A DNA stretch of 5,136 bases. Source: Candidatus Cloacimonas sp. 4484_140 (GTDB lineage Bacteria > Cloacimonadota > Cloacimonadia > JGIOTU-2). A model generated the notes under the pieces. That model did no database searches. It was not told the DNA's origin and was given only the letters and a program-made list of their open reading frames with translations. Shown one piece after another: positions 1 to 5,136 of the stretch. The stretch is from positions 1 to 5,136 of the forward strand of contig MVCT01000124.1 in assembly GCA_002049945.1 (NCBI GenBank). The letters are read 5' to 3'. Made by a program: the position numbers and the translations under genes. The first letter of the stretch is position 1, and each line of letters opens with the position of its first letter.

Positions 1-156
1 TGGCAGGTTTTCCGAACAGTCACCCAAAACAGTTATGAAGTCCGTTATACTATTCAAATACCAGATAAAAACTATTTCCTGCGCTGGCTTATCCGCCTGG
101 AAACCGGAGAAGTAGTTCCTCTCAATGACGCAACAGAAGAATTATTAGCATCATGA
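1..156 (+). CDS. 3' end of an upstream gene, possibly the C-terminus of a WYL-domain regulator (partial)
   Basis: Frame 1 is open from the first base to a TGA at 154-156 and gives the last 51 residues of a protein whose start lies outside the window. The visible tail begins WQVFRTVTQ, passes through a beta-like stretch (YEVRYTIQI), then FLRWLIRLETGEVVPL, and ends TEELLAS. This order of a beta strand, a helix with an L-x-W core, a short strand with V-V-P-L, then a final helix resembles the C-terminal extension of WYL-domain transcriptional regulators, where a segment like 'l.rWil..g..vevl.P..l...i' closes the protein. That match is from memory of the family pattern and is weak, because the WYL core itself is not in the window. 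The reading frame is well supported. Its stop overlaps the next gene's start as ATGA, so the two genes are probably translationally coupled. Confidence 0.7.
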   Translation, partial: WQVFRTVTQNSYEVRYTIQIPDKNYFLRWLIRLETGEVVPLNDATEELLAS

Positions 157-746
157 ATAAAATATTACTAATCATCATACTTATAGCTCTTTCACTTCCA
201 CTTTTTGCGGAAGAGCCCGGTGAATTTGATATAAATGCGATCCTACAAAAAAATATTAAATATGGCTGGGATAATGCAACAAACTGGGAAAACTCCAGAA
301 AAGACTTGCAAGAGAATATGACTGTTTTCAAACAGTGGGAGAATAAAAAACAATCCCATCTTACAAATTGCCTGAAATCAATGATCGCTCCTGGATGGGG
401 TCATTTTTCAACAAGAAATTATCTCAAAGGCGAAGTTCTTTTAGGATTGCAAGTATTATTGGCTGGAAGCGCTTACTATTTTTATGATCAGTCACAGGAC
501 TACTATGAAAAATATCGAAATGCCCATCAGATCGATGAGATAAACCAGTATTATATCAATGCGAACTCATCATACCGCACATCTGGTATTCTTGTTGGCT
601 TATGGATAATTGTCTGGGGATATACTGTGCTGGATACGATCCCGTCAACAGAAAATTATAATCGCGATCTCTGGTTTACCTTGTATGATGAGTATATGAA
701 CAGCAAGATAACTATAACAGCCCAGGGCATACAAATACGGTTTTAA
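153..746 (+). CDS. DUF5683-like membrane protein with signal peptide
   Basis: This 197-residue protein has an N-terminal signal peptide (MNKILLI... with a hydrophobic core at residues 4-18, probable cleavage after A19 in LFA|EEP). A polar, probably helical stretch follows (about 25-72). Next comes the short conserved-looking motif SMIAPGWGHF at 76-85, followed by basic YLKG at 90-93, then two hydrophobic segments at about 94-111 and 145-161, separated by a Tyr/Asn-rich stretch at 112-143. A 'S-x-x-x-PG-x-G' motif just before paired membrane helices is typical of DUF5683-type proteins of FCB bacteria, whose function is not established. The ATG at 153 is favoured because it overlaps the upstream stop (ATGA) and puts the signal peptide exactly at the N-terminus. 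There is no strong Shine-Dalgarno sequence; AGAAGA at 135-140 is too far away. The next gene starts 4 bases after the stop. I infer an envelope role; the family assignment is moderate. Confidence 0.85.
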   Translation: MNKILLIIILIALSLPLFAEEPGEFDINAILQKNIKYGWDNATNWENSRKDLQENMTVFKQWENKKQSHLTNCLKSMIAPGWGHFSTRNYLKGEVLLGLQVLLAGSAYYFYDQSQDYYEKYRNAHQIDEINQYYINANSSYRTSGILVGLWIIVWGYTVLDTIPSTENYNRDLWFTLYDEYMNSKITITAQGIQIRF

Positions 747-750
747 CAAT

Positions 751-1152
751 ATGAAAAAACATTTAATATATTTTATTCTCCTTTTGATATCTGCGATCTT
801 AATCCTATCCTGTTCTCTTAGTAGAAACAACCCTCTCGATCCAATTGGAAATCCTGACGTTTTTGCACCACCGGTTGTTCAGATAGATACTTTGAACACA
901 GATCCTGATCTTATCAAATGGTATGTAGCAATAACCAAAGAGGACAGTCTTGCTGATGGATATTACATTTACGCTGCTTTCCAAGATAATTATTTCGGGA
1001 CTTATGACCGTGTTGATAGAAATATAAGCGCCCACGACACAACCTTCTCAAAGAATGACGTAAGCCATGAATACATATGGTTCAAGATCACATCATACAA
1101 TATTTTTAACGGAGATACATTAGAAGGGAAATTTTCACAGATCGCTCAATAA
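751..1152 (+). CDS. Small outer-membrane lipoprotein with fibronectin-III-like pattern
   Basis: This 133-residue protein has a lipoprotein signal peptide: MKKH, a hydrophobic core at residues 5-19, and a lipobox LILSC with the lipidated Cys at 21. The +2 residue is Ser rather than Asp, which by E. coli rules favours transfer to the outer membrane. The mature N-terminus carries NPLDPIGNP (27-35), a motif I associate with lipoproteins of Cloacimonadota and related FCB bacteria, followed by a PP pair at 40-41. The rest (about 42-133) fits one fibronectin-III-like beta sandwich: a Trp in an early strand (IKWYVA, 55-60), a YYIY strand (71-74), and a late strand WFKITSYN (110-117) followed by a G-D-x-x-E-G turn (121-126), like the 'Y-x-V-x-A-x-N-x-x-G' signature of FN3. 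The fold is inferred by eye. No enzyme motif is visible. The gene lies 4 bases after its neighbour and 1 base before the helicase start. Confidence 0.85.
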   Translation: MKKHLIYFILLLISAILILSCSLSRNNPLDPIGNPDVFAPPVVQIDTLNTDPDLIKWYVAITKEDSLADGYYIYAAFQDNYFGTYDRVDRNISAHDTTFSKNDVSHEYIWFKITSYNIFNGDTLEGKFSQIAQ

Positions 1153-1153
1153 T

Positions 1154-2446
1154 ATGTCTTCATCCATTCTTAATACGCTGAACGAGAAACAGCGGGAAGC
1201 TGTACTCGCGACAGAAGGTCCTGTTCTGATCTTAGCAGGGGCGGGCAGTGGAAAAACACGCTGTATAGTACACAGAATTGCCTATCTCATTTCAGAAAAA
1301 AAAGTCAGTCCTCACAATATTTTGGCAGTCACTTTTACAAATAAAGCTGCGAATGAAATGAAAGAGCGTCTGCAGAATCAGTTCAACATAAATATCCGCT
1401 ACTTATGGGTTGGTACTTTTCACTCAATGTGTGCTCGAATATTAAGAACTGAATCACAGTTCTTGCCTGTTACACAAAATTACACAATTTACGATGGTAT
1501 TGATCAACAGCGTATTATGAAAAATGTGCTCAAAGAAATCAACCTTGCAGAAACGAACTTCCCGATTAAAAAGATCCTTCACATCATATCCCAGCAAAAG
1601 AATAACCTTGTCGAATATGATGAATTTTCTATCGATGATACCTTTTATGGAAAATATCTTCAGCAAATTTATGAGGCGTATCAAAAATATCTTATCAGAA
1701 ATAATGGTGTCGATTTTGACGACCTTCTTCTATATACTGCCAAACTCTTTGAGAATCATAAAGACTTGCTTGAACGTTATCAAAAGCAATTCAAATATGT
1801 GATGATCGACGAGTATCAGGACACAAATTATGCGCAGTACCGCTTTGCATATTTACTTGCGAAAAAGCATAAAAATATCTGTGTGGTCGGAGATGATGAT
1901 CAATCAATATATAGCTGGCGTGGTGCAAATATCAAAAACATTCTTTCGTTTGAAGATGACTATGAGAAACCCAAGGTTATCCGTATGACGCAGAATTACC
2001 GCTCACCAAAACGTGTGCTCTCTGCTGCGAATGAGCTTATTTCACGTAATGAATCGCGCCATAAAAAGGAGCTCTGGACTGAGAAGGAAGACGGAAAGGA
2101 TATTTCATTATATAATACTCAAAGTGAACGCCATGAAGCTATAATGGTCTCACAAAAAATAAATGAACTGCACGTTACTCACAATGTTTCCCTAAAAGAC
2201 ATTGCTATTTTTTATAGAACCAATGCTCAGTCCCGCGTATTGGAAACTCAGTTCATCAAAGATCACATAGACTATCAGATCGTGGGAGGAGTGAATTTTT
2301 TCCAGCGAAAGGAGATCAAAGATATTATCGCGTATCTCAGACTCATTGCAAATCCAAAGGATAACGAGAGTTTCTTACTCTCTTTGATGCAGTTGAATCA
2401 GTTGATTCTTGCGAAGCAATATCTTCTTTGGGCAAAGAGCACCTGA
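1154..2446 (+). CDS. pcrA: UvrD/PcrA-family SF1A DNA helicase, N-terminal part (gene broken by a frameshift)
   Basis: This is the N-terminal 430-residue reading frame of a superfamily 1A 3'-5' DNA helicase, which uses ATP to unwind DNA in repair, replication restart and clearing of stalled RNA polymerase. Motifs run in the family order: Q motif LNEKQREAV (9-17), Walker A AGAGSGKT (28-35), motif Ia TFTNKAANEM (60-69), motif Ib GTFHS (87-91), Walker B DEYQD (219-223), motif III GDDDQSIYSWRG (246-257) and motif IV QNYRS (280-284). Homology continues into subdomain 2B as far as YLRLIANPKDNESFL (about residue 408). The remaining 22 residues, up to the TGA at 2444-2446, match nothing in the family and are out-of-frame reading. 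The rest of the helicase continues in the -1 frame to 3249. All N-terminal catalytic residues are intact, but motifs V and VI are missing from this fragment, so alone it should not be an active helicase. The ATG at 1154 places the Q motif at the usual distance from the N-terminus. The whole gene is best read as a frameshifted or pseudogene locus at 1154-3249. Confidence 0.93.
   Translation: MSSSILNTLNEKQREAVLATEGPVLILAGAGSGKTRCIVHRIAYLISEKKVSPHNILAVTFTNKAANEMKERLQNQFNINIRYLWVGTFHSMCARILRTESQFLPVTQNYTIYDGIDQQRIMKNVLKEINLAETNFPIKKILHIISQQKNNLVEYDEFSIDDTFYGKYLQQIYEAYQKYLIRNNGVDFDDLLLYTAKLFENHKDLLERYQKQFKYVMIDEYQDTNYAQYRFAYLLAKKHKNICVVGDDDQSIYSWRGANIKNILSFEDDYEKPKVIRMTQNYRSPKRVLSAANELISRNESRHKKELWTEKEDGKDISLYNTQSERHEAIMVSQKINELHVTHNVSLKDIAIFYRTNAQSRVLETQFIKDHIDYQIVGGVNFFQRKEIKDIIAYLRLIANPKDNESFLLSLMQLNQLILAKQYLLWAKST
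2372..2388 (+). other. Frameshift/deletion junction in the helicase gene
   Basis: Reading the upstream frame, family homology holds up to NESFL (codons ending about 2377). Reading the -1 frame, it resumes at TLFDAV (from about 2377-2380). In PcrA and UvrD these two segments are separated by roughly 27 residues containing the R-G-I-G motif and a following helix; none of that is present in any frame here. A loss of 3n+1 bases (about 79 or 82) accounts for both the missing block and the frame change. The exact breakpoint cannot be fixed, because TTCTTACTCTCTTT is of low complexity. Joined, the two frames give about 697 residues, against roughly 724 for a typical PcrA. Confidence 0.8.
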
Positions 2447-3249
2447 AACTCTTCAAAAGGATGATCGATGGTTTTATTGTTATCTCACAGCAACAACCGA
2501 TCAATAAATTAGTCAAAGAGGTTATTGATAATACTGAAATTTTAGATTTCTATAAACACGATGACTCGATTGAAGGAGAAAGCAAAGCAGAGAATATTCG
2601 GGAATTTGTTGCCTCAACTGACGAGTTTGCAGAGAATTTTATTACTATTCATGATAAAGAACCATCCTTGCAGGAATATATGCAGAATCTCTCGCTCGTT
2701 TCCGATATTGACTATGCCGACACAGACAAAGACGTAGTTTCTCTTATGACAATGCATAATGCAAAAGGGCTTGAATTTCCCTACGTGTTCATTGTGGGAG
2801 CAGAAGATGGGTTGATCCCTCATAGAAATTCTATGGAATCTACTGGTGATATTGAAGAAGAGCGGCGGCTTTTTTATGTTGCGATGACACGTACGATCAA
2901 AGAGCTGTTCATATCTTATGCTCAATCACGCAGATATTATGATTCCACGACGTCATCTTTTCCGTCTCGTTTTCTGAACGACATTAACAAGAGCCATTTT
3001 CAGATGTTTGATATGACGAATTTTCAGACGAATAATGACTTCAGATCCAAAAGACATATTGGTAAAAAGACCTTTAACTTGGGCACAGATGACAGCACAT
3101 TTAAGGTAGGACAAAGAGTCGAGCATACGGGCTTCGGTAGAGGTCGGATACTCTCGATCAGAAAAGATGGTGAGTTAATTAAGTTGACAATATCTTTTGA
3201 TTCCGGAGAATTAAAAAAAATAATTTCGGATTATATTAAAGTATTATGA
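2428..3249 (+). CDS. pcrA: UvrD/PcrA-family helicase, C-terminal part in the -1 frame
   Basis: This is the continuation of the same helicase gene in another frame, stop TGA at 3247-3249. The nominal start is TTG 2428, but recognisable homology begins upstream at about 2380 (LFDAVES...), so the TTG is probably an internal Leu codon and not a real start. Numbering from 2428: the rest of subdomain 2B covers about 1-100, motif V is TMHNAKGLEF (108-117), followed by the usual 'FIVGAEDGLIPH' continuation, motif VI is EEERRLFYVAMTR (143-155), with SFPSRFLNDI shortly after, a variable linker, and a C-terminal Tudor-like domain at about 225-273 (FKVGQRVEHTGFGRG). In PcrA this last domain binds RNA polymerase. 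Both motif arginines of VI are present. The fragment lacks Walker A and B and cannot hydrolyse ATP by itself. No good Shine-Dalgarno sequence precedes TTG 2428 or ATG 2461. The stop overlaps the next gene's start as ATGA. Confidence 0.9.
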   Translation: MGKEHLKLFKRMIDGFIVISQQQPINKLVKEVIDNTEILDFYKHDDSIEGESKAENIREFVASTDEFAENFITIHDKEPSLQEYMQNLSLVSDIDYADTDKDVVSLMTMHNAKGLEFPYVFIVGAEDGLIPHRNSMESTGDIEEERRLFYVAMTRTIKELFISYAQSRRYYDSTTSSFPSRFLNDINKSHFQMFDMTNFQTNNDFRSKRHIGKKTFNLGTDDSTFKVGQRVEHTGFGRGRILSIRKDGELIKLTISFDSGELKKIISDYIKVL

Positions 3250-4208
3250 AAAAAATAATTATTCTTCTAATGAGTTGTTTTCTTCTAAGCAGCTTTTTGC
3301 ATGCTGACAAATATGCTGGAGAATTTTTGAATATCGGAGTAGGCGTCAAAGCTCGAGCACTCGGAAATGCGTTTGTCGCTCTCGCTGACGATCCTACGGC
3401 AGTCTATTGGAACCCAGCAGGAATTTATTATTGTAATAATCTTTCTTTCAATATTATGCATTCTGAAGAATATGCAGGGAATCTAAAATATGATGCGATC
3501 AGCGCAATCTATCCCCTCGATGAGGCAAAGAAATTTGGTTTTCTTATTACTCGCACAGGTATTTCTGGAATTCCCCTGACAGAGCTTGAAGATCCCAATG
3601 ATACCATTTCGGTTCACAATCCACCTTATGCATATAAATATGTAAGTGATGCTGATTATACCGGTTATCTATCCTTCAGCTCAAAACTGTTTAAAACCAT
3701 CTCATTTGGAATTACCACAAAACTAATCTACAGAACAATTGGAGATATTAAAGCATCCGGAATTGGATTAGATGCTGGATTTCTCTATAAGATCAATCCA
3801 AGTATTCAAGTCGGTTTGAATATTCGTGACGCGATCGGAACCTCGATCTGGTGGAAGAACGGTGAAACAGAAAAGGTAACACCGAATGTTTTAACAGGTG
3901 CAAGTGCGAGATTCGCTTTCCCAATTATTAATATCCCTTCACAATTTTCATTTCAAACGGATATTTTCTTCGAAAACCGGGACCAATCTGCCCAACTGTC
4001 TGTTGGAAAAGCGAGTTTTGACTTTCATGCCGGTATGCTTTTTAACTTTGCTCCCTTCCTTTCAGTTGCCTGTGGAATTGATAGAGAAAATCTCACTGCA
4101 GGTGCCTTTATTTCCTATAAAAACTACACTCTTCAGTATGCTTTTGAGAATAATCCCAACCTGAATAACATCCACAGAATTTCTCTTGGGGTAGAATTCT
4201 TTAATTAA
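3246..4208 (+). CDS. PorV/PorQ-family (UPF0164) outer-membrane beta-barrel protein
   Basis: This 320-residue secreted protein has a signal peptide (MKKII..., hydrophobic 4-18, probable cleavage after A20 in LHA|DKY). It then carries the family's N-terminal signature: EFLNIGVGVKARALGNAF (26-43) leading to ALADDPTAVYWNPAG (45-59). This 'G-x-x-A-R-A-x-G-x-A-x-x-A-x-A-D-D-x-x-A-x-x-W-N-P-A-G' stretch is a hallmark of PorV/PorQ-like and FadL-related barrels. Alternating hydrophobic strands continue to the end, which finishes GVEFFN, an aromatic-rich last strand suited to recognition by the Bam complex. In Bacteroidota, PorV carries cargo for the type IX secretion system; many PorV/PorQ homologues in other FCB phyla are unassigned, and nothing here proves a secretion role. 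The ATG at 3246 overlaps the helicase stop by 4 bases and has no clear Shine-Dalgarno sequence, so it probably depends on coupled translation. A frameshifted helicase could therefore still matter for its expression, although ribosomes ending at 2446 would not reach it. Confidence 0.92.
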   Translation: MKKIIILLMSCFLLSSFLHADKYAGEFLNIGVGVKARALGNAFVALADDPTAVYWNPAGIYYCNNLSFNIMHSEEYAGNLKYDAISAIYPLDEAKKFGFLITRTGISGIPLTELEDPNDTISVHNPPYAYKYVSDADYTGYLSFSSKLFKTISFGITTKLIYRTIGDIKASGIGLDAGFLYKINPSIQVGLNIRDAIGTSIWWKNGETEKVTPNVLTGASARFAFPIINIPSQFSFQTDIFFENRDQSAQLSVGKASFDFHAGMLFNFAPFLSVACGIDRENLTAGAFISYKNYTLQYAFENNPNLNNIHRISLGVEFFN

Positions 4209-4220
4209 ATTAATAAAAAA

Positions 4221-4250
4221 TTTGACAAATATTTAAATAAATACACTTTC
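4221..4250 (+). promoter_or_regulatory. Candidate promoter for the porin-like gene
   Basis: The only long gap between genes holds a perfect TTGACA at 4222-4227, matching a -35 box. A TATAAT-like box is not found at 17 bases; the nearest candidate is TACACT at 4242-4247 with a short 14-base spacer. Read as a Bacteroidota-type promoter, TTTG at 4221-4224 and TACACTTTCG at 4242-4251 approximate the -33 TTTG and -7 TAnnTTTG elements with one extra base. ATTTGACAAAT (4220-4230) is also a perfect odd palindrome centred on 4225, so a regulator could bind over the -35. The prediction is tentative because the region is very AT-rich. Confidence 0.35.
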
Positions 4251-4264
4251 GCTATTAAATAAAT
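4233..4264 (+). repeat. Two 10-base direct repeats, 22 bases apart
   Basis: TTAAATAAAT occurs at 4233-4242 and again at 4255-4264, start-to-start distance 22 bases, about two helical turns. They flank the candidate -10 region, which would suit a dimeric regulator on one DNA face. The repeat is made of A and T only in AT-rich DNA, so chance is a serious alternative. Confidence 0.4.
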
Positions 4265-4303
4265 TTCATTAATTCAAATTAGAGATAATCAAATTAAAAC
4301 ATT

Positions 4304-4329
4304 GGAATGTGATTATTAAATCATTCTCC
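4304..4329 (+). promoter_or_regulatory. Imperfect inverted repeat in the leader of the porin-like gene
   Basis: GGAATGTGAT (4304-4313) can pair with ATCATTCTCC (4320-4329) around the six-base loop TATTAA. Seven Watson-Crick pairs and one G-T pair form, with a two-base mismatch in the middle. It ends 14 bases before the Shine-Dalgarno sequence, so in RNA it could be a weak 5' UTR hairpin, or in DNA an operator. It lacks a U-tract and is not a good terminator. Confidence 0.3.
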
Positions 4330-4343
4330 ATGTTATAAGAAAG

Positions 4344-4350
4344 AAAGGAG
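4344..4350 (+). promoter_or_regulatory. Strong Shine-Dalgarno sequence of the porin-like gene
   Basis: AAAGGAG lies 6 bases before the ATG at 4357, an optimal spacing. It fixes the start of this gene. None of the upstream genes has such a site, which fits independent, strong translation of the porin-like protein versus coupled translation in the preceding cluster. Confidence 0.85.
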
Positions 4351-4356
4351 ATATTG

Positions 4357-5136
4357 ATGAAAAAAATTGGATTAATACTTATTGGTTTACTTCTGTTCAG
4401 TTCTTTCTCTTTTGCATCAAGTGCTGTTATTGAAAAGATAATTCCAAATTCAAACGTTCTCAGCTTCTATTACTCATCAAAACGTATTGATAAGGGTGTT
4501 GGTTCAGAAAGATTCTGGCATCTTAAATCAGCTCGTTTGGAATGGATAGGTGATAATTATGATGTGGATTTAGAACTTGCCCCTCTTGCAGCTGGCAATC
4601 CCATATCCATAAAACAAGCATGGATTAAATTTATCCCATTCAAATTTATGGACATCTCATTAGGAAAAATTTCATATCCGTTCTGTAATGTCTCGAGTAA
4701 AACCACAAGCAATATCACCATTTTTCAACCCACACTCTTTGGGGAAGACTGGATGATAAAATTTAATGGAGAATTTGGGAAACTCGGATGGAATGCATAT
4801 TGGGCTGACGGTGGAATTAATGAAGGCATTAGCGCATATGATATACCCTCAACTATTGGATTTAGAGGAAAATACTCACTGGCAGGACTTGATGTGGGTG
4901 CTTCTTTAAGAATCCGCGACTGGGATAACGATGATAGAAAATACGATTGGGGCGCAGACCTTCTATATGAATTAGGTAATATCGCCAAATTTAATTGCCA
5001 GGTTTTTAATCTGCCTGATGATGATGATAATTCCGATTTAAACTTCTTTTTAACTACTTCATATGAAAAAGGATTTATTCTTCCTTTTGCCAAAAAAACT
5101 ATCCCATATTTGGGTTACTTCTCAAGAAACGGTATA
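4357..5136 (+). CDS. Secreted porin-like outer-membrane beta-barrel protein (3' end beyond window)
   Basis: The frame is open from ATG 4357 to the window end without a stop, giving 260 residues of an incomplete protein. It begins with a signal peptide (MKKIGLILIGLLLFSS..., probable cleavage after A20 in FSFA|SSA or after A23). The mature part alternates hydrophobic and polar residues with frequent aromatics, as in transmembrane beta strands. The segment RLEWIGDNYDVDLELAP (60-76), then IKQAWIKF (85-92) and DISLGKISYPF (99-109), matches the layout of phosphate-selective OprO/OprP-like and related porins, where an 'ayi.y......i.vGq...Pf' stretch follows the first strands. Acidic turns occur at 188-193 (DWDNDD) and 221-224 (four Asp), possible cation-binding or exposed loops. 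The substrate cannot be told. The strong Shine-Dalgarno sequence supports the start. The 148-base gap upstream suggests its own promoter. A minus-strand open frame inside it (4725-5093) is not a credible gene. Confidence 0.85.
   Translation, partial: MKKIGLILIGLLLFSSFSFASSAVIEKIIPNSNVLSFYYSSKRIDKGVGSERFWHLKSARLEWIGDNYDVDLELAPLAAGNPISIKQAWIKFIPFKFMDISLGKISYPFCNVSSKTTSNITIFQPTLFGEDWMIKFNGEFGKLGWNAYWADGGINEGISAYDIPSTIGFRGKYSLAGLDVGASLRIRDWDNDDRKYDWGADLLYELGNIAKFNCQVFNLPDDDDNSDLNFFLTTSYEKGFILPFAKKTIPYLGYFSRNGI

Noticed and set aside
1524..1802. Plus-strand open frame of 92 codons inside the helicase
   Set aside because: It overlaps the conserved helicase frame, its translation resembles no family, and no ribosome binding site precedes it.
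2360..2450. Programmed -1 frameshift site in the helicase
   Set aside because: No slippery heptamer in the correct phase and no obvious downstream stem or pseudoknot. The absence of a whole conserved block at the joint points to a deletion.
2614..2925. Minus-strand open frame of 103 codons opposite helicase motifs V and VI
   Set aside because: Its Cys/His content comes from the complement of conserved helicase codons. There is no real zinc-binding spacing and no start signal.
3898..4164. Plus-strand open frame of 88 codons inside the PorV-like gene
   Set aside because: It is a frame shadow of a well-supported beta-barrel gene, without a start signal or recognisable domain.
4201..4230. Possible terminator after the PorV-like gene (TTAATTAA palindrome followed by an A-run)
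   Set aside because: The symmetric stretch is all A and T with no GC-rich stem, and the run is A rather than T on the coding strand, so it does not fit an intrinsic terminator for this direction.
4725..5093. Minus-strand open frame of 122 codons
   Set aside because: It lies entirely inside the porin-like gene on the other strand, has low-complexity Ser/Pro-rich translation and no recognisable domain, while the + strand frame has a signal peptide and strong Shine-Dalgarno sequence.
1..5136. CRISPR array, tRNA, IS element, toxin-antitoxin or defence island
   Set aside because: No spaced repeats, cloverleaf-like segments, terminal inverted repeats or transposase motifs were seen. The UvrD-like helicase has a complete housekeeping PcrA layout with a Tudor-like tail and no nuclease partner, so it does not suggest a defence system.

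Overview
The window looks like a chromosomal segment from a Gram-negative, AT-rich bacterium of the FCB superphylum, most like Candidatus Cloacimonadota or a relative. This is an inference. It rests on short secreted proteins, a lipoprotein whose mature N-terminus carries an NPLDP-type motif, a PorV/PorQ-family outer-membrane protein, a DUF5683-like membrane protein, and AT-rich intergenic DNA. No rRNA or other phylogenetic marker is present to settle it. There are no tRNA or rRNA genes, CRISPR arrays, transposases or integrases, and I see no sign of a mobile element.

Layout: every supported gene is on the + strand. (1) 1-156 is the 3' end of a gene, possibly a WYL-type regulator. (2) 153-746 is a signal-peptide-bearing, DUF5683-like membrane protein. 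(3) 751-1152 is a small lipoprotein with a fibronectin-III-like fold pattern. (4) 1154-3249 is a UvrD/PcrA superfamily 1 helicase broken into two reading frames. (5) 3246-4208 is a PorV/PorQ-family outer-membrane beta-barrel protein. (6) 4209-4356 is an AT-rich intergenic region with promoter-like and repeat elements. (7) 4357 to the window end is a secreted porin-like beta-barrel protein that runs off the edge. The first five genes are packed with junctions of -4, +4, +1 and -4 bases and have no convincing Shine-Dalgarno sequences of their own, so they look like one translationally coupled operon. The last gene has its own leader and a strong Shine-Dalgarno sequence and is probably a separate transcription unit.

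The main observation is the helicase lesion. Motifs Q to IV and the first part of subdomain 2B lie in one frame (1154-2446). The rest of 2B, motifs V and VI and the C-terminal Tudor-like domain lie in the -1 frame (to 3249). Joining the frames near 2372-2388 gives a normal PcrA colinear order, except that a block of about 27 residues is missing at the joint. That block normally contains the GIG motif through which subdomain 2B contacts duplex DNA. A single deletion of about 79 or 82 bases (3n+1) explains both the missing block and the frame change. It is either a recent real mutation or an assembly/consensus error.

Functionally, the cluster mixes envelope biogenesis (lipoprotein, DUF5683-like protein, PorV-like protein, porin) with a DNA repair/transcription-coupled helicase. 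I found no convincing new defence or mobile system here.
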